A stretch of 64,000 bases of DNA from Actinocatenispora sera (GTDB lineage Bacteria; Actinomycetota; Actinomycetes; Mycobacteriales; Micromonosporaceae), in assembly GCF_018324685.1 (NCBI RefSeq), contig NZ_AP023354.1, positions 4,464,001 through 4,528,000 of the forward strand. The letters are read 5' to 3'. Shown one piece after another: positions 25,373 to 33,865 of the stretch (positions are counted from its first letter, which is position 1; each line of letters opens with the position of its first letter). The position numbers were made by a program, and so were the translations under genes. The notes under the pieces are model-generated. The model made no database searches, was not told the DNA's origin, and saw only the letters and a list, made by a program, of their open reading frames with translations.

Positions 25373-27853
25373 GTGGATCCGACCGTTCCGCCGTTCCGCG
25401 ACGCCGCCGACGTGGCCCGCGCGATCCCCCGGTACCGGATCGTGCGGCGGCTGGCGCAGACCGCGATGAGCGAGGTGTACCTGGCCCGCGACACCGGCCT
25501 GCACGACCGGCTGGTCGCGGTGAAGATCCCGGCCGACGGCGCCGACCCGGCCCGGTTCGCCCGCGAGGTGTCGGTGGCGGCCCGGCTGACCCACCCGAAC
25601 ATCATCCCGCTGCTCGCCGATGCCGGTCCGACCGAGCGTCCGGGCTACCTCGTCATGCCCTACGTGCCGGGCGACGGGCCGGGCGGGCCGGACCTGCAGA
25701 CCAGGCTCGACGCCGACGGTCCGCTCGGGCTGGAGCGCACCCTGCACCTCGCCGCCCAGCTGGCCTCCGCGCTGGACTACGCGCACGAGGCCGGTGTGGT
25801 GCACCGGGACGTCAAGCCGCGCAACGTGCTGATCGCCGGCGGTACCGACCATGCCTACCTGTGCGACTTCGGCATCGCGAGGATCGCGGGCGAGCAACTG
25901 ACCGTGCCGGGCAGCGCGCCGTTCGGCACGCCCGGGTTCTCCGCGCCGGACCAGGTCGCGGGCCGCCGCGGTGACGTGTACTCGCTCGGCGCCGTGGTCT
26001 ACGCATGTCTGGCCGGCACCCCGCCGTTCGAGTCGTCCGACACGCACGCCGTGCGGGCCAGCCAGCTGAGCACCGATCCGCCACCCGTCTCGTCGCGGGT
26101 GGCCGGCCTGCCGCCGGCGCTGGACGCGGTCGTGGCCCGGGCCATGGCGCGCGACCCCGCGCAGCGCTACCCGGCCTGCGGCGAGTTCGTCACCGCACTG
26201 CGCGCCGCCGCCACCGGTACCGCGGGGCGTGCCGACCGGTCGCCGTGGCGCGGCACCCGACGGGGCGGCCCGCTCTCGGTTCGCCGCCCGCGCCGGTTCG
26301 CGCCGGCCCGCCGGCTCGCGCCGGCCCGCCGGCTCGCGCGGGTCCTTCCGCTCGCGCGGGTCCTTCCGCTCGCGCGGGTCCGGCCGCTCGCGCCGGTCCG
26401 GCGGCTCGGCGGAACGGCCCGGCGGTACCGGGTCCTCGCCGGCCTGCTCGCGGTGGCACTGGTCGGGGCGGTGGGCGGGGCGGTCTGGTACGGCCTGGAG
26501 CCGCGGGTCGGTGACCGGCCGGATTCCGCCACGCTGCACCGGATCCCCGGCGCGCTGCGGGCCGACTGCCGCCTCGCCGCACCGACCGGCCGCCTCGCCG
26601 CCGCGGAGATCGCGCTGGCCTGCCGCTCCGGTACCCGCACGGTTCGGTTCGGGTTGTACGACGCGAAGTCCGCGCAGGATGCCGCCTACCGGGCGGCGGT
26701 CCGGGCGGCCCGGGTGCCCAGCGGTAGCGGGGACTGCGCCACCGGCACCGACGGCGAGCACCGGTACCCGGCGACCGGGACCGGCGCCGGCCGGGTGCTG
26801 TGCGCCACCGGGTACGGCGAGACGGCGCTGACCTGGACCGACGTGCACGCCCGCACCGTCGGTACGGTCGTCGGCGGCGATGCCCGCGCGCTCGGCGCGG
26901 CGTGGTCGGGCTGGGTACGGCTGGCCGCCTACCCCACCACGGCGGAACGCGCGCTGACCAGCCTCATCGCACTGTCCGGCTGTCGCCGCACCGCCGCCGG
27001 TAGCGCCGACGACCTGCCCGGCCTGACCGCCGCCGTCACCTGCGATCCGCCCGATGAGGGCGCGAGCTCGGTGTCGTACTACCAGTTCGGCAGCGACGCG
27101 GCGCTGACCGCGGCGATGCGCCGCCGGTCCACCGCGGTCCGGGCGCCGGGCGGCGTCGACTGCAGCGACGGCGCGGCGCCCGGGTTCCTCGGCGTGCGGT
27201 CGCTGGACCTGCGCAGCGTGCCGATCGGCCAGCTGCTGTGCCACCGCGGCGAGCACGGCGCCCCGGTGCTGACCTGGAGCGTCGAGCCGCTGAACCTGCT
27301 CGCCACCGCGACCGGGACCAAGGCCGCCGAGCTGGCCCGCTGGTGGCGCGGCTACTACGGTTTCGCCGCGCCGACCGCGACGATCGCCGCCACGGTGAAC
27401 GCGCATGCCGACCCCGTGTTCCCGACGGCGGCCGAGCGCGCGCTGCTCCGGCACGTACCGGCCGCCTCCCGGGTGGACTGCATGCGCCCGCCCCCCGACC
27501 AGATCACCTCGAACGTCGGCGACGCGCGGGTGACCGCGGTGGTGTGTGGCCCGACCCGCGGCACCAGCATCGTGTTCTACTACCAGTTCGACGATGCGGC
27601 GTCGATGAATGCCGCGTACGCGGCGAACGTCGGCATCAGCGGTCCGCGCTGCACCGACTCGCCGGCCGACTTCCACGGCGACGCGCCGTACCACAACGAC
27701 GGCGCCCGCGGCCGGCTCGGCTGTGCCCGGCACGCGGGCAGCTACACGCTCGCCTGGACCGACGATCACCTGGAGATCCTCGCCCTGTCGTTCGGCGCCA
27801 CCAGCCCCGACGTGCTGCTGGACTGGTGGCGCTTCGACGCCGGTCCGCGCTGA
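25373..27853 (+). CDS. Transmembrane Ser/Thr protein kinase with a three-repeat outer region
   Basis: 826 residues. The kinase domain (about 20-280) has Lys51 (VAVKIPADG), HRDVKPRNVL with Asp146 and CDFG at 164-167, but the glycine-rich loop is LAQTAMSEVY and not GxGxxG. A linker of six 6-residue repeats (about 308-343) leads to one membrane helix (AGLLAVALVGAVGGAVWYG, about 358-376). The outer part is three related modules of about 140-150 residues, each with paired cysteines, a VxYYQF-like or RFGLYD-like strand, and LTW/LAWTD before WWR-type helices. GGAGG precedes the GTG start. The convergent FHA protein is a plausible partner. Confidence 0.88.
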   Translation: MDPTVPPFRDAADVARAIPRYRIVRRLAQTAMSEVYLARDTGLHDRLVAVKIPADGADPARFAREVSVAARLTHPNIIPLLADAGPTERPGYLVMPYVPGDGPGGPDLQTRLDADGPLGLERTLHLAAQLASALDYAHEAGVVHRDVKPRNVLIAGGTDHAYLCDFGIARIAGEQLTVPGSAPFGTPGFSAPDQVAGRRGDVYSLGAVVYACLAGTPPFESSDTHAVRASQLSTDPPPVSSRVAGLPPALDAVVARAMARDPAQRYPACGEFVTALRAAATGTAGRADRSPWRGTRRGGPLSVRRPRRFAPARRLAPARRLARVLPLARVLPLARVRPLAPVRRLGGTARRYRVLAGLLAVALVGAVGGAVWYGLEPRVGDRPDSATLHRIPGALRADCRLAAPTGRLAAAEIALACRSGTRTVRFGLYDAKSAQDAAYRAAVRAARVPSGSGDCATGTDGEHRYPATGTGAGRVLCATGYGETALTWTDVHARTVGTVVGGDARALGAAWSGWVRLAAYPTTAERALTSLIALSGCRRTAAGSADDLPGLTAAVTCDPPDEGASSVSYYQFGSDAALTAAMRRRSTAVRAPGGVDCSDGAAPGFLGVRSLDLRSVPIGQLLCHRGEHGAPVLTWSVEPLNLLATATGTKAAELARWWRGYYGFAAPTATIAATVNAHADPVFPTAAERALLRHVPAASRVDCMRPPPDQITSNVGDARVTAVVCGPTRGTSIVFYYQFDDAASMNAAYAANVGISGPRCTDSPADFHGDAPYHNDGARGRLGCARHAGSYTLAWTDDHLEILALSFGATSPDVLLDWWRFDAGPR
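26295..26402 (+). repeat. 18-bp in-frame repeat in the kinase linker
   Basis: Six units of 18 bp (starts 26295, 26313, 26331, 26349, 26367, 26385), variants of GGCTCGCGCCGGCCCGCC and CGCTCGCGCGGGTCCTTC. They encode a basic juxtamembrane linker rich in Arg, Leu, Ala and Pro. Confidence 0.85.
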
Positions 27854-27963
27854 CCGACCCCAGCCGGGCCGCGGCACAACCACACCGTCGGGCCCGCGCC
27901 GGCCCGCCCCGCGCCGGTTCACCCCGCCGGTTCGGCCCGCACCGGCTCGCCGCACCGCGCCGA

Positions 27964-28755
27964 TCAAGCGTCCGGGCCGTCCAGCCGGGCCAGGTCGGCC
28001 GGGGTCAGCGTGGCGGAGCGCAGCAACGCCTGGATCAGGGTCGCGTTGACCGCGTTGCCCAGCGGTACACCGAGCTCGTCCGGCGACGGCAGGTCCGGGA
28101 TGCCGGCCCGGATCCGGGCGACCGCGTTCGCGACCGCCCGCTCGTTCCACGGCTGCCCGTTGCCGCGCGGCAACCGCAGCGCGTTCAGGTCGTCGACCAC
28201 CTGCTTCCAGGCCACCGGCGCCGCGTGCGGCTCACCCCGCAGGTACCGCTGGGCCAGCGAGGCGAGCAGTACCCGTTCGGTGTCGTCCAGCGGGTAGGCG
28301 CTCGGATCGGCCCGGGTCGAGGCGCCCGGCACACCGCGGGTGTCGGCCGGCCCGCGGCCCACCAGCCGCAGCTCCACCAGGTGCGACCGCTTGCCCCGCC
28401 CGATCAGCAGCGGCAGGTAGCCCGGAGCCACCGGCATCTCCTGACCGCACAGCAACAGCGCGTCGGCCGGCAGTCGGATCGGCAGCCGGCCGGCGTTGCG
28501 CAGCCACCACCGTTCGCCGTCGCACATCAGTCGGCCGTGGCAGCGACTGATGTACGGATCGTCGGTACCGACCGGGACGTGCACGTCGCCGTCCTCGCTA
28601 CCGCGGCCGAACAGCAGCGTGAACCGGCGCGGCGGCATCGCGTAGCCGCCCTGCTCGGACAGCACGAACAGCGTCCCGGGCGGGGCCGCCGGTACGCCCC
28701 GGGCCAGGCTCGGGGTGCTCGACGGCAGGTAGTGCGGGATGAACTCGTCGGCCAT
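27964..28755 (-). CDS. FHA-domain-like protein
   Basis: 263 residues. Residues 45-130 resemble an FHA fold: FTLLFGRGSEDGDVHVPVG, then DPYISRCHGRLMCDGERWWL and RNAGRLPIRLP. FHA domains bind phosphothreonine. The C-terminal half (DDTERVLLASLAQRYLRGEP, WKQVVDDLNALRLPRGN, NERAVANAVARIRAGI) looks helical, like a small DNA- or protein-binding domain seen in other actinobacterial FHA proteins. The ATG at 28755 follows GAAGGGACAG. It ends 110 bases from, and convergent with, the Ser/Thr kinase gene, which suggests a functional link but does not prove it. Confidence 0.75.
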   Translation of the reverse strand: MADEFIPHYLPSSTPSLARGVPAAPPGTLFVLSEQGGYAMPPRRFTLLFGRGSEDGDVHVPVGTDDPYISRCHGRLMCDGERWWLRNAGRLPIRLPADALLLCGQEMPVAPGYLPLLIGRGKRSHLVELRLVGRGPADTRGVPGASTRADPSAYPLDDTERVLLASLAQRYLRGEPHAAPVAWKQVVDDLNALRLPRGNGQPWNERAVANAVARIRAGIPDLPSPDELGVPLGNAVNATLIQALLRSATLTPADLARLDGPDA

Positions 28756-28845
28756 GGCTGTCCCTTCGTCTCGCCTGGCGCGCGGTGGGGTCGGGGCGCG
28801 TGCCGTGCGACCGCGCCGCCCCGGGCGGCTCCGGTCAGCACAGGT

Positions 28846-30498
28846 CTACCGGTCCTCGGGCGGGACCCCTCCCGGGTCGGCCGGCGTCGGATACACCCGG
28901 GTACCGCCGAGCCAGGTGCCGACCACCGCCAGGTCGGCGAGCCGTCCCGCCGGTACGGTGCGCGGATCCTCGGCGAGCGCGACGAAGTCGGCGAGCTGGC
29001 CGGCCGCGATCCGACCCTTCGTCGCCTCCTCGCCGGAGGCGTACGCGGAGCCGGTGGTGTAGACGGCGAGGGCCTGGTCGACGGTGATCGCCTGGCGCTC
29101 GCCGAACGGGGTGCCGGTCCTGTCCCGCCGGGTGACCAGGCTCTGCAGCGCGTAGAGCGGCTCGTACGGCCCGCACGGGTGGTCGGAGGAGCCGGCCACC
29201 GGGACCCCGGCGTCCAGCAGCGTGCGGTGCGCGAACATCCGCTCGATCCGGTCGGCGTCGTAGAACCGGCGCAGCTTGTCGCCGTGCGCCGCCGGGTACT
29301 GCCCGAACGGCACCGCGACCACCCGCAGCGCCCGCATCGCCGCGACGATCTCGTCGTCGACGATCGCGACGTGCTCGATGCGATGCCGTACCTGTGGCCG
29401 CGGCCGGCGCTGCTGCGCCGCCTCGACCGCCGCGAGCACCTCCGCGATCGCCCGGTCGCCGTTGGCGTGGACCGCGATCGTGCCGCCGCGCTCGTGCACG
29501 TCCGCGACCACCTGGCGCAGCTGCGCCGGTGACATCCGCGGCTGGCCGGGCGCCTCCGCCGCCGGCACCGGCTGCTTGGTCCAGGCGACGCCGCCGTTGA
29601 CCGCACCGTCGGCGAACGCCTTCACCCCGCCTACCCGCAGCCGGTCGGTCGGTACCGGAGCCGGCAGCTCCAGCGCCCGGAACGACTCCCAGTGCTCGTA
29701 GCCGACCAGCGCGTTGACCCGCAGCGGCAGCTCGCCGGCGGCGGCCAGCCCGGCCAGCGTCTCCCACGACTCGGGGCCGACCATCGCGTCGCCGACCGAG
29801 GTGATGCCGGCCGCGTGCAGCCGGCCGGCGAACCGCACGAAGGCCCGCTGCGCCGCCGCCCGGTCCGGCCGGGGCACGACGGTCGCCCGCCGGGTGAACG
29901 CCGGGAACGCCACGTCGTACAGCGCCTGGTCGACCAGCACCCCGGTCAACCGCCCCGCCGCGTCGTGCCCCAGCTCACCGCCGCTCGGTGCGTCGTCGAT
30001 CCGCCGGTACCCGGCGAGCGCCAGGCCGGCGCTGTTGAGCACGCCGGCGTGCAGCGTCACGTCGACCACCAGCACCGGCTGGTGCGGGCAGGCCGCGTCC
30101 AGCTCGGCGGCGGACAGCGGCACGCCGCCGAGGCTGCGCGCCGGGTCGACCCCCACCCCGACGATCCACTCGCCGGCCGGGGTGTCCGCGGCCCGCTGCG
30201 CGAGCGTGGCCAGCATCGACGCCCGGTCCGGCACCCGCTGCGGGGAGAGGTCGAGCTGCAACAGCTGTTCGGCGCAGACGGTCGGGTGACTGTGCGCGTC
30301 GTTGAAGCCGGGTACGAGGGTCACCGCGCCGAGGTCGACGAGCGTCGCGCGCGGCCAGGCCGCCCGCAGCGCCGCGACCGGCCCGGTCTGCCTGATCCAC
30401 TCGCCGGCCACGACGAACGCCTCGGGCTCGGTCCCGTCCCCGGCGACGATGCGCCCGGCGGTCACGATCTGCCCGGCGTACGGCTCGCTGTTCGACAT
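28846..30498 (-). CDS. YtcJ-like amidohydrolase
   Basis: 550 residues of the metal-dependent amidohydrolase superfamily (Amidohydro_3). Metal ligands are visible: HSHP in VPGFNDAHSHPTVCAEQLL, the histidines in GTIAVHANGDRAI and RHRIEHVAIV, and the aspartate in GSSDHPCGPYEPL. Family members hydrolyse amide or related C-N bonds in small molecules, and the substrate cannot be read from sequence. The ATG at 30498 has GAGGGGGG upstream. It is the gene upstream of the FHA gene on the same strand, 90 bases away. Confidence 0.88.
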   Translation of the reverse strand: MSNSEPYAGQIVTAGRIVAGDGTEPEAFVVAGEWIRQTGPVAALRAAWPRATLVDLGAVTLVPGFNDAHSHPTVCAEQLLQLDLSPQRVPDRASMLATLAQRAADTPAGEWIVGVGVDPARSLGGVPLSAAELDAACPHQPVLVVDVTLHAGVLNSAGLALAGYRRIDDAPSGGELGHDAAGRLTGVLVDQALYDVAFPAFTRRATVVPRPDRAAAQRAFVRFAGRLHAAGITSVGDAMVGPESWETLAGLAAAGELPLRVNALVGYEHWESFRALELPAPVPTDRLRVGGVKAFADGAVNGGVAWTKQPVPAAEAPGQPRMSPAQLRQVVADVHERGGTIAVHANGDRAIAEVLAAVEAAQQRRPRPQVRHRIEHVAIVDDEIVAAMRALRVVAVPFGQYPAAHGDKLRRFYDADRIERMFAHRTLLDAGVPVAGSSDHPCGPYEPLYALQSLVTRRDRTGTPFGERQAITVDQALAVYTTGSAYASGEEATKGRIAAGQLADFVALAEDPRTVPAGRLADLAVVGTWLGGTRVYPTPADPGGVPPEDR

Positions 30499-30537
30499 CG
30501 GCCCCCCTCACGACGACTGGACCCCCAGTGAAACACC

Positions 30538-30565
30538 GAGCCGGACCGGTCTGCCGGTCCGGCTC
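30538..30565. terminator. Hairpin between the 401-aa secreted protein gene and the amidohydrolase gene
   Basis: Perfect 12-bp arms GAGCCGGACCGG and CCGGTCCGGCTC with a 4-nt loop, 50 bases past the secreted protein's stop. It separates this gene from the amidohydrolase gene. Confidence 0.8.
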
Positions 30566-30615
30566 GATCACGAGGTCCTCGGCGGCAGCCGCTCCGGCCG
30601 GGACCGCGGTGCGGG

Positions 30616-31821
30616 TCAGGGCCCGTAGGTGGCCTGGGTGACCGCGAAGACGTTGCGGTGGCCGCTGGGCTCCTGCAGCGACCACAGCAGGTCCGGACCG
30701 GACGCGTCCTCCCAGTAGCTGAGGCTCTCGCCGCCGCCGAGCCAGCTGTAGGTGTGCGAGCCGGTCGACGGTGTCCAGTAGTACAGCTTCTTCGCGCCCG
30801 AGGAGTTGAACCACCAGCGCCCGTTGTGCGAACCGACCCCGTTCAGGTTGTACCAGGGCAGTTGCAGCGCCTGGCTCGCGGTGGTCGTCGCGGCGAAGGT
30901 GGTGGCGCCGGACGCGAACGGGAAGCGCAACGCCCGCGGTGCCCGCTGCGGGTAGTTCGTGCAGCTGGCGCAGGTGTACTCGGTCATCACGATCGACTTG
31001 CTCACCCGGTCCAGCGAGATCGTCGACCACACCACGGAGGTGCCCGAGGTGGTGTGCGAGGTGATCGTGCCGACCTGCGGGAGCACGTAGGCGTAGTTGT
31101 GCGCGTGGTAGGTGCCGTCGGACTGGCGGCCGATCTCGCTCGCGCTGCCGCTGGTGTCGGTCTTGAGGATCTTCTTCATGTTGAACACCCGCATGCCGTG
31201 CCCGGTGTCGGCGACGTAGAGGTAGTCGCCGTACCACGAGACGCCGCCGGCGTGGATCGGGATGTCGGTGAAGTTCGGCGTGGTGGCCGTGCCGGTCGGC
31301 TCCACCAGCAGGATCTTGCGGTACGTGTTGGGCCAGGTGGCGTCCCAGTCGACCAGCGTGATCCGGCTGCGTGCCTGCGCGCCGTCGCAACCTGCCTTGG
31401 TGTACCAGCTGACGAGGACCAGCTGGTGACCGTCGTAGTTGCCACTGTTCGCGGTACCGACGGCGTCCCGGCTGGTGGTGATGCCCTGCGGGTAGTTGGT
31501 GCAGTCGGAGTTGTCGCCGGAGTCGAACCTGAACCCGGTCTGGTAACCGGCGATGCCGAGGGAGTCGGTGATGCCGGTGCGGGTGTGGTTGGCGTTCTTC
31601 ATCACCGTGTCGACCGAGGCGGTGCCGAGCTTGCTCACCAGTGCCGAGTCGAGCGCGTCGTAGGCGTGGTAGTCGGAGGTCAGCGTGAACTGGCTGGTCG
31701 GCAACGTGGTCGGGCCACTCGCGGCGGAGGCGACGGTGGACGTGGTGGCGGTGAGTGCCGCGCCGGCCAACAGCACCGCTCCGGTGGCGGCGAGCGCCAC
31801 GAGTCTCTTCCGGACTGCCAT
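30616..31821 (-). CDS. Secreted protein of unknown function, probably a beta-propeller
   Basis: 401 residues with a Sec signal (LVALAATGAVLLAGAALTAT, cut near ASA). The mature part is rich in Ser, Thr, Gly, Tyr and Trp and contains repeated strand-like units (HAGGVSWYGDYLYVADTGHG, VFNMKKILKTD, LPWYNLNGVGSHNGRWWFNS, KLYYWTPSTGSHTYSWLGGG), as expected for a six- or seven-bladed propeller. Pairs of cysteines (NSDCTNYPQG and YTCASCTNYPQRA) may form disulfides; the CTNYPQ motif occurs twice. No catalytic motif is obvious. It is divergent from another secreted-protein gene. Function unknown. Confidence 0.8.
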   Translation of the reverse strand: MAVRKRLVALAATGAVLLAGAALTATTSTVASAASGPTTLPTSQFTLTSDYHAYDALDSALVSKLGTASVDTVMKNANHTRTGITDSLGIAGYQTGFRFDSGDNSDCTNYPQGITTSRDAVGTANSGNYDGHQLVLVSWYTKAGCDGAQARSRITLVDWDATWPNTYRKILLVEPTGTATTPNFTDIPIHAGGVSWYGDYLYVADTGHGMRVFNMKKILKTDTSGSASEIGRQSDGTYHAHNYAYVLPQVGTITSHTTSGTSVVWSTISLDRVSKSIVMTEYTCASCTNYPQRAPRALRFPFASGATTFAATTTASQALQLPWYNLNGVGSHNGRWWFNSSGAKKLYYWTPSTGSHTYSWLGGGESLSYWEDASGPDLLWSLQEPSGHRNVFAVTQATYGP

Positions 31822-31976
31822 GACGGAACCCCTTGTCGCTGAGCCGAAATGGGGCTCTCACGGTATCTCGCGGTGGATGTAGTTCGCTGCCCTTGTTAAC
31901 CGGAATCTCGTAATTTTCCGCCAAATTCGCCCGGTGGCGAGCGGGCGCCTACCACCTGTCGCGCGGATCGGCAAGG

Positions 31977-32004
31977 TTGTCCACAGGGGTGCCGGTTGTG
32001 CACA
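31977..32004. promoter_or_regulatory. Two DnaA-box-like sequences between divergent secreted-protein genes
   Basis: TTGTCCACA (31977-31985) matches the actinomycete DnaA box and TTGTGCACA (31996-32004) differs at one base; they start 19 bases apart in the same orientation. The surrounding 281-base gap (31822-32102) also contains an AT-rich promoter-like stretch near 31895-31925. Two boxes could be chance or DnaA-dependent regulation. Confidence 0.3.
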
Positions 32005-32102
32005 GATCCGTTGCGGCGCAGCCGATCTCGCCCACGGCGGATCGACGATGGATGCCGTCCGACCCGCCGTGCGGGTCCCACCACGAACGAAACGGAGCAG
32101 TC

Positions 32103-32663
32103 ATGTCGCTGCAGCTCTCCCGTCGCCTGTCGATCGCCGGCCTGGCGGTCGGCGCGGTGTGCGCGGTCGCCCCGGCCCTGCCCGCCCACGCCGGTCCGGC
32201 CGCCTCCGGCGCCCCCGACCGGACGCCGGCCGCCGCGGCGTCGCGTCCGGCCGCCGCACATCCGGCGCCGGTGCTCGACGGCTTCCGCCTCACCCATCTG
32301 CCGGCGGGCCTCGGCACCCCGTCGGACTTCGCCTACGAGTGGGACGACGTCGCGTTCTGCTCCCGTGACTGGGAGAGCCGGTACGGCGACGGCTGGCGGG
32401 TCGAGCTCACCGTCGAGACGTTGCGCGGCGACCGGCTGGCCAGCCTGGCCGCGCTGCGTGCCTACCTGACCGACTACCTGGAGCAGGGCCCGGACTGGCG
32501 GCTGACCCCGGTGTCGATCGGCCACCACCCCGGCCTGCGCACCGACGACCGGGTGTTCTGGCTGGTCCGCCCGGGTGTCGCGGTTTCGGTCAGCATCGAT
32601 CCCGAGCGGTACGGCGTGGCCGAGTTGCTGCGCACCGCCCGCGGCGTGCGCGAGCGGAGCTGA
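32103..32663 (+). CDS. Secreted protein of unknown function
   Basis: 186 residues. A Sec signal (RLSIAGLAVGAVCAVAPALP, cut after AHA) is followed by a Pro/Ala linker and a compact domain of about 120 residues (LTHLPAGLGTPSDFAYEWDD, VELTVETLRGDRLASLAALR, RTDDRVFWLVRPGVAVSVSI). The ATG at 32103 follows a GGAG; longer upstream in-frame starts would destroy the signal peptide. Similar proteins of unknown function occur in actinomycetes. It is divergent from the propeller-like gene. Confidence 0.7.
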   Translation: MSLQLSRRLSIAGLAVGAVCAVAPALPAHAGPAASGAPDRTPAAAASRPAAAHPAPVLDGFRLTHLPAGLGTPSDFAYEWDDVAFCSRDWESRYGDGWRVELTVETLRGDRLASLAALRAYLTDYLEQGPDWRLTPVSIGHHPGLRTDDRVFWLVRPGVAVSVSIDPERYGVAELLRTARGVRERS

Positions 32664-32757
32664 GCCGGGGCCCGGCGGATCCGGCGTGCCGCCGCGGGCG
32701 GCTCAGCCGGCCGGCCGGCCCGCTGTTGCCTCCCGGGGATCCGCTGGACCGGTGCCG

Positions 32758-33078
32758 TCAGGTGCTCGGCCGCCCGCCGTAGTTGCGCCGGTCCATCGGG
32801 TGCGGCGGCGCATGGTGCGGCGGGTACGGCGCGCGCCACAGCGACAACAGGACCGCCGTGACGCCCGCGAACACGGCACCGAGCACGATGCCGACGATCC
32901 ACTGGAACTGGCTGATGCCGGTCTGTGCGCCGATCAGCACGCCGAGTTCGCCGCCGACGAGGCCGGCGAACGCGGTGATCGCGCCCTCCACGACCCGGGG
33001 GCGCGGCACGAGGATCCGGATGACCACGCCGAGCACGATGCTGACCACCCCGACCGCGATGCTGATGCTCAACCCCAT
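32758..33078 (-). CDS. Small membrane protein, unknown
   Basis: 106 residues. Three hydrophobic segments (LSISIAVGVVSIVLGVVIRI, then VVEGAITAFAGLVGGELGVL and WIVGIVLGAVFAGVTAVLLS) are followed by a Pro/His-rich tail (APYPPHHAPPHPMDRRNYGG). The start at 33078 gives a membrane N-terminus; the frame upstream is unlike a protein. It resembles the GlsB/YeaQ type of small membrane protein in layout, but I cannot assign the family. Its neighbours do not reveal a role. Confidence 0.6.
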   Translation of the reverse strand: MGLSISIAVGVVSIVLGVVIRILVPRPRVVEGAITAFAGLVGGELGVLIGAQTGISQFQWIVGIVLGAVFAGVTAVLLSLWRAPYPPHHAPPHPMDRRNYGGRPST

Positions 33079-33213
33079 GATGTCCGTCCACGGTGTCGTC
33101 GACCGGTCCCGGGCGGTGCACCGGCCGCCGGTCGGTGCACCGCCGAGACGCACTTACTCAACTACCCACGGCTGGGCCCTGCCATCCGTTCGAACCGCGG
33201 AACATTCCGTCGA

Positions 33214-33846
33214 TCAGCAGGCGCGGCTGGCGGTGGTCGCCGCACCCCGGATGATCACGTTCAGGCAGTCGCGGAACAGGTCGTCGGGCGTCCGGCCGTC
33301 CTGGAAGTACTCGGTGATCCCGGCGACGACGGTCGGATGGGCTTGCGTGAAGGCTTCGAGGTCGAAGTCCGGTGCGGAGGTCGCGGCCGGACGCCCGGCC
33401 TGTTCCTCCAGCACGTGGCCGACCGTGAAGTGCTCCACGGTCAGGACGATCAGCCGCGCCTGCCGCAGCGGGATCTCGCGGGCCACCAGAGTGCTGATCG
33501 CGAGCTCGGAGATGGCGGCCATGCGCAAAGACAGCTGTGAGAGGGAGATGAGCCGGGCACCGTCGGGATGGGCCAGCAGCGCCCGGCGCAACCGCTCCGC
33601 CAGCCCGACCAGCCACTCCTGCCAGGGCTCCGCGGGCTGCGGCGGCGCCAGCTCGGGGAACTGCTCCTCGAGGATGGCGTCGGCGACCGCGGTGAGCAGG
33701 GCGGCCTTGTTCGGCAGGTGCCAGTAGAGGGTGGGTTGCTGGACGCCGAGCCGGGCGGCGAGCTTGCGCAGGGTCACGCCGCTCAGGCCGTCCGCGTCGA
33801 GCAGCGCGACGGCCTCGGCCACGATCTGCCGCTTGTCCAACGCCAT
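33214..33846 (-). CDS. TetR-family repressor (TetR C-terminal type)
   Basis: 210 residues. The helix-turn-helix is GVTLRKLAARLGVQQPTLYW, then HLPNKAALLTAVADAIL, and the C-terminal half has the helical ligand-binding domain with histidines (LTVEHFTVGHVLEEQAG). It probably represses itself and the divergent oxidoreductase operon through the palindromes at 33866-33923, and releases on binding a small molecule. The ATG at 33846 follows GTGAGGCCG. The longer frame to 33909 would run through the operators, so it is rejected. Confidence 0.85.
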   Translation of the reverse strand: MALDKRQIVAEAVALLDADGLSGVTLRKLAARLGVQQPTLYWHLPNKAALLTAVADAILEEQFPELAPPQPAEPWQEWLVGLAERLRRALLAHPDGARLISLSQLSLRMAAISELAISTLVAREIPLRQARLIVLTVEHFTVGHVLEEQAGRPAATSAPDFDLEAFTQAHPTVVAGITEYFQDGRTPDDLFRDCLNVIIRGAATTASRAC

Positions 33847-33865
33847 CGGCCTCACCCCGCGCCAC

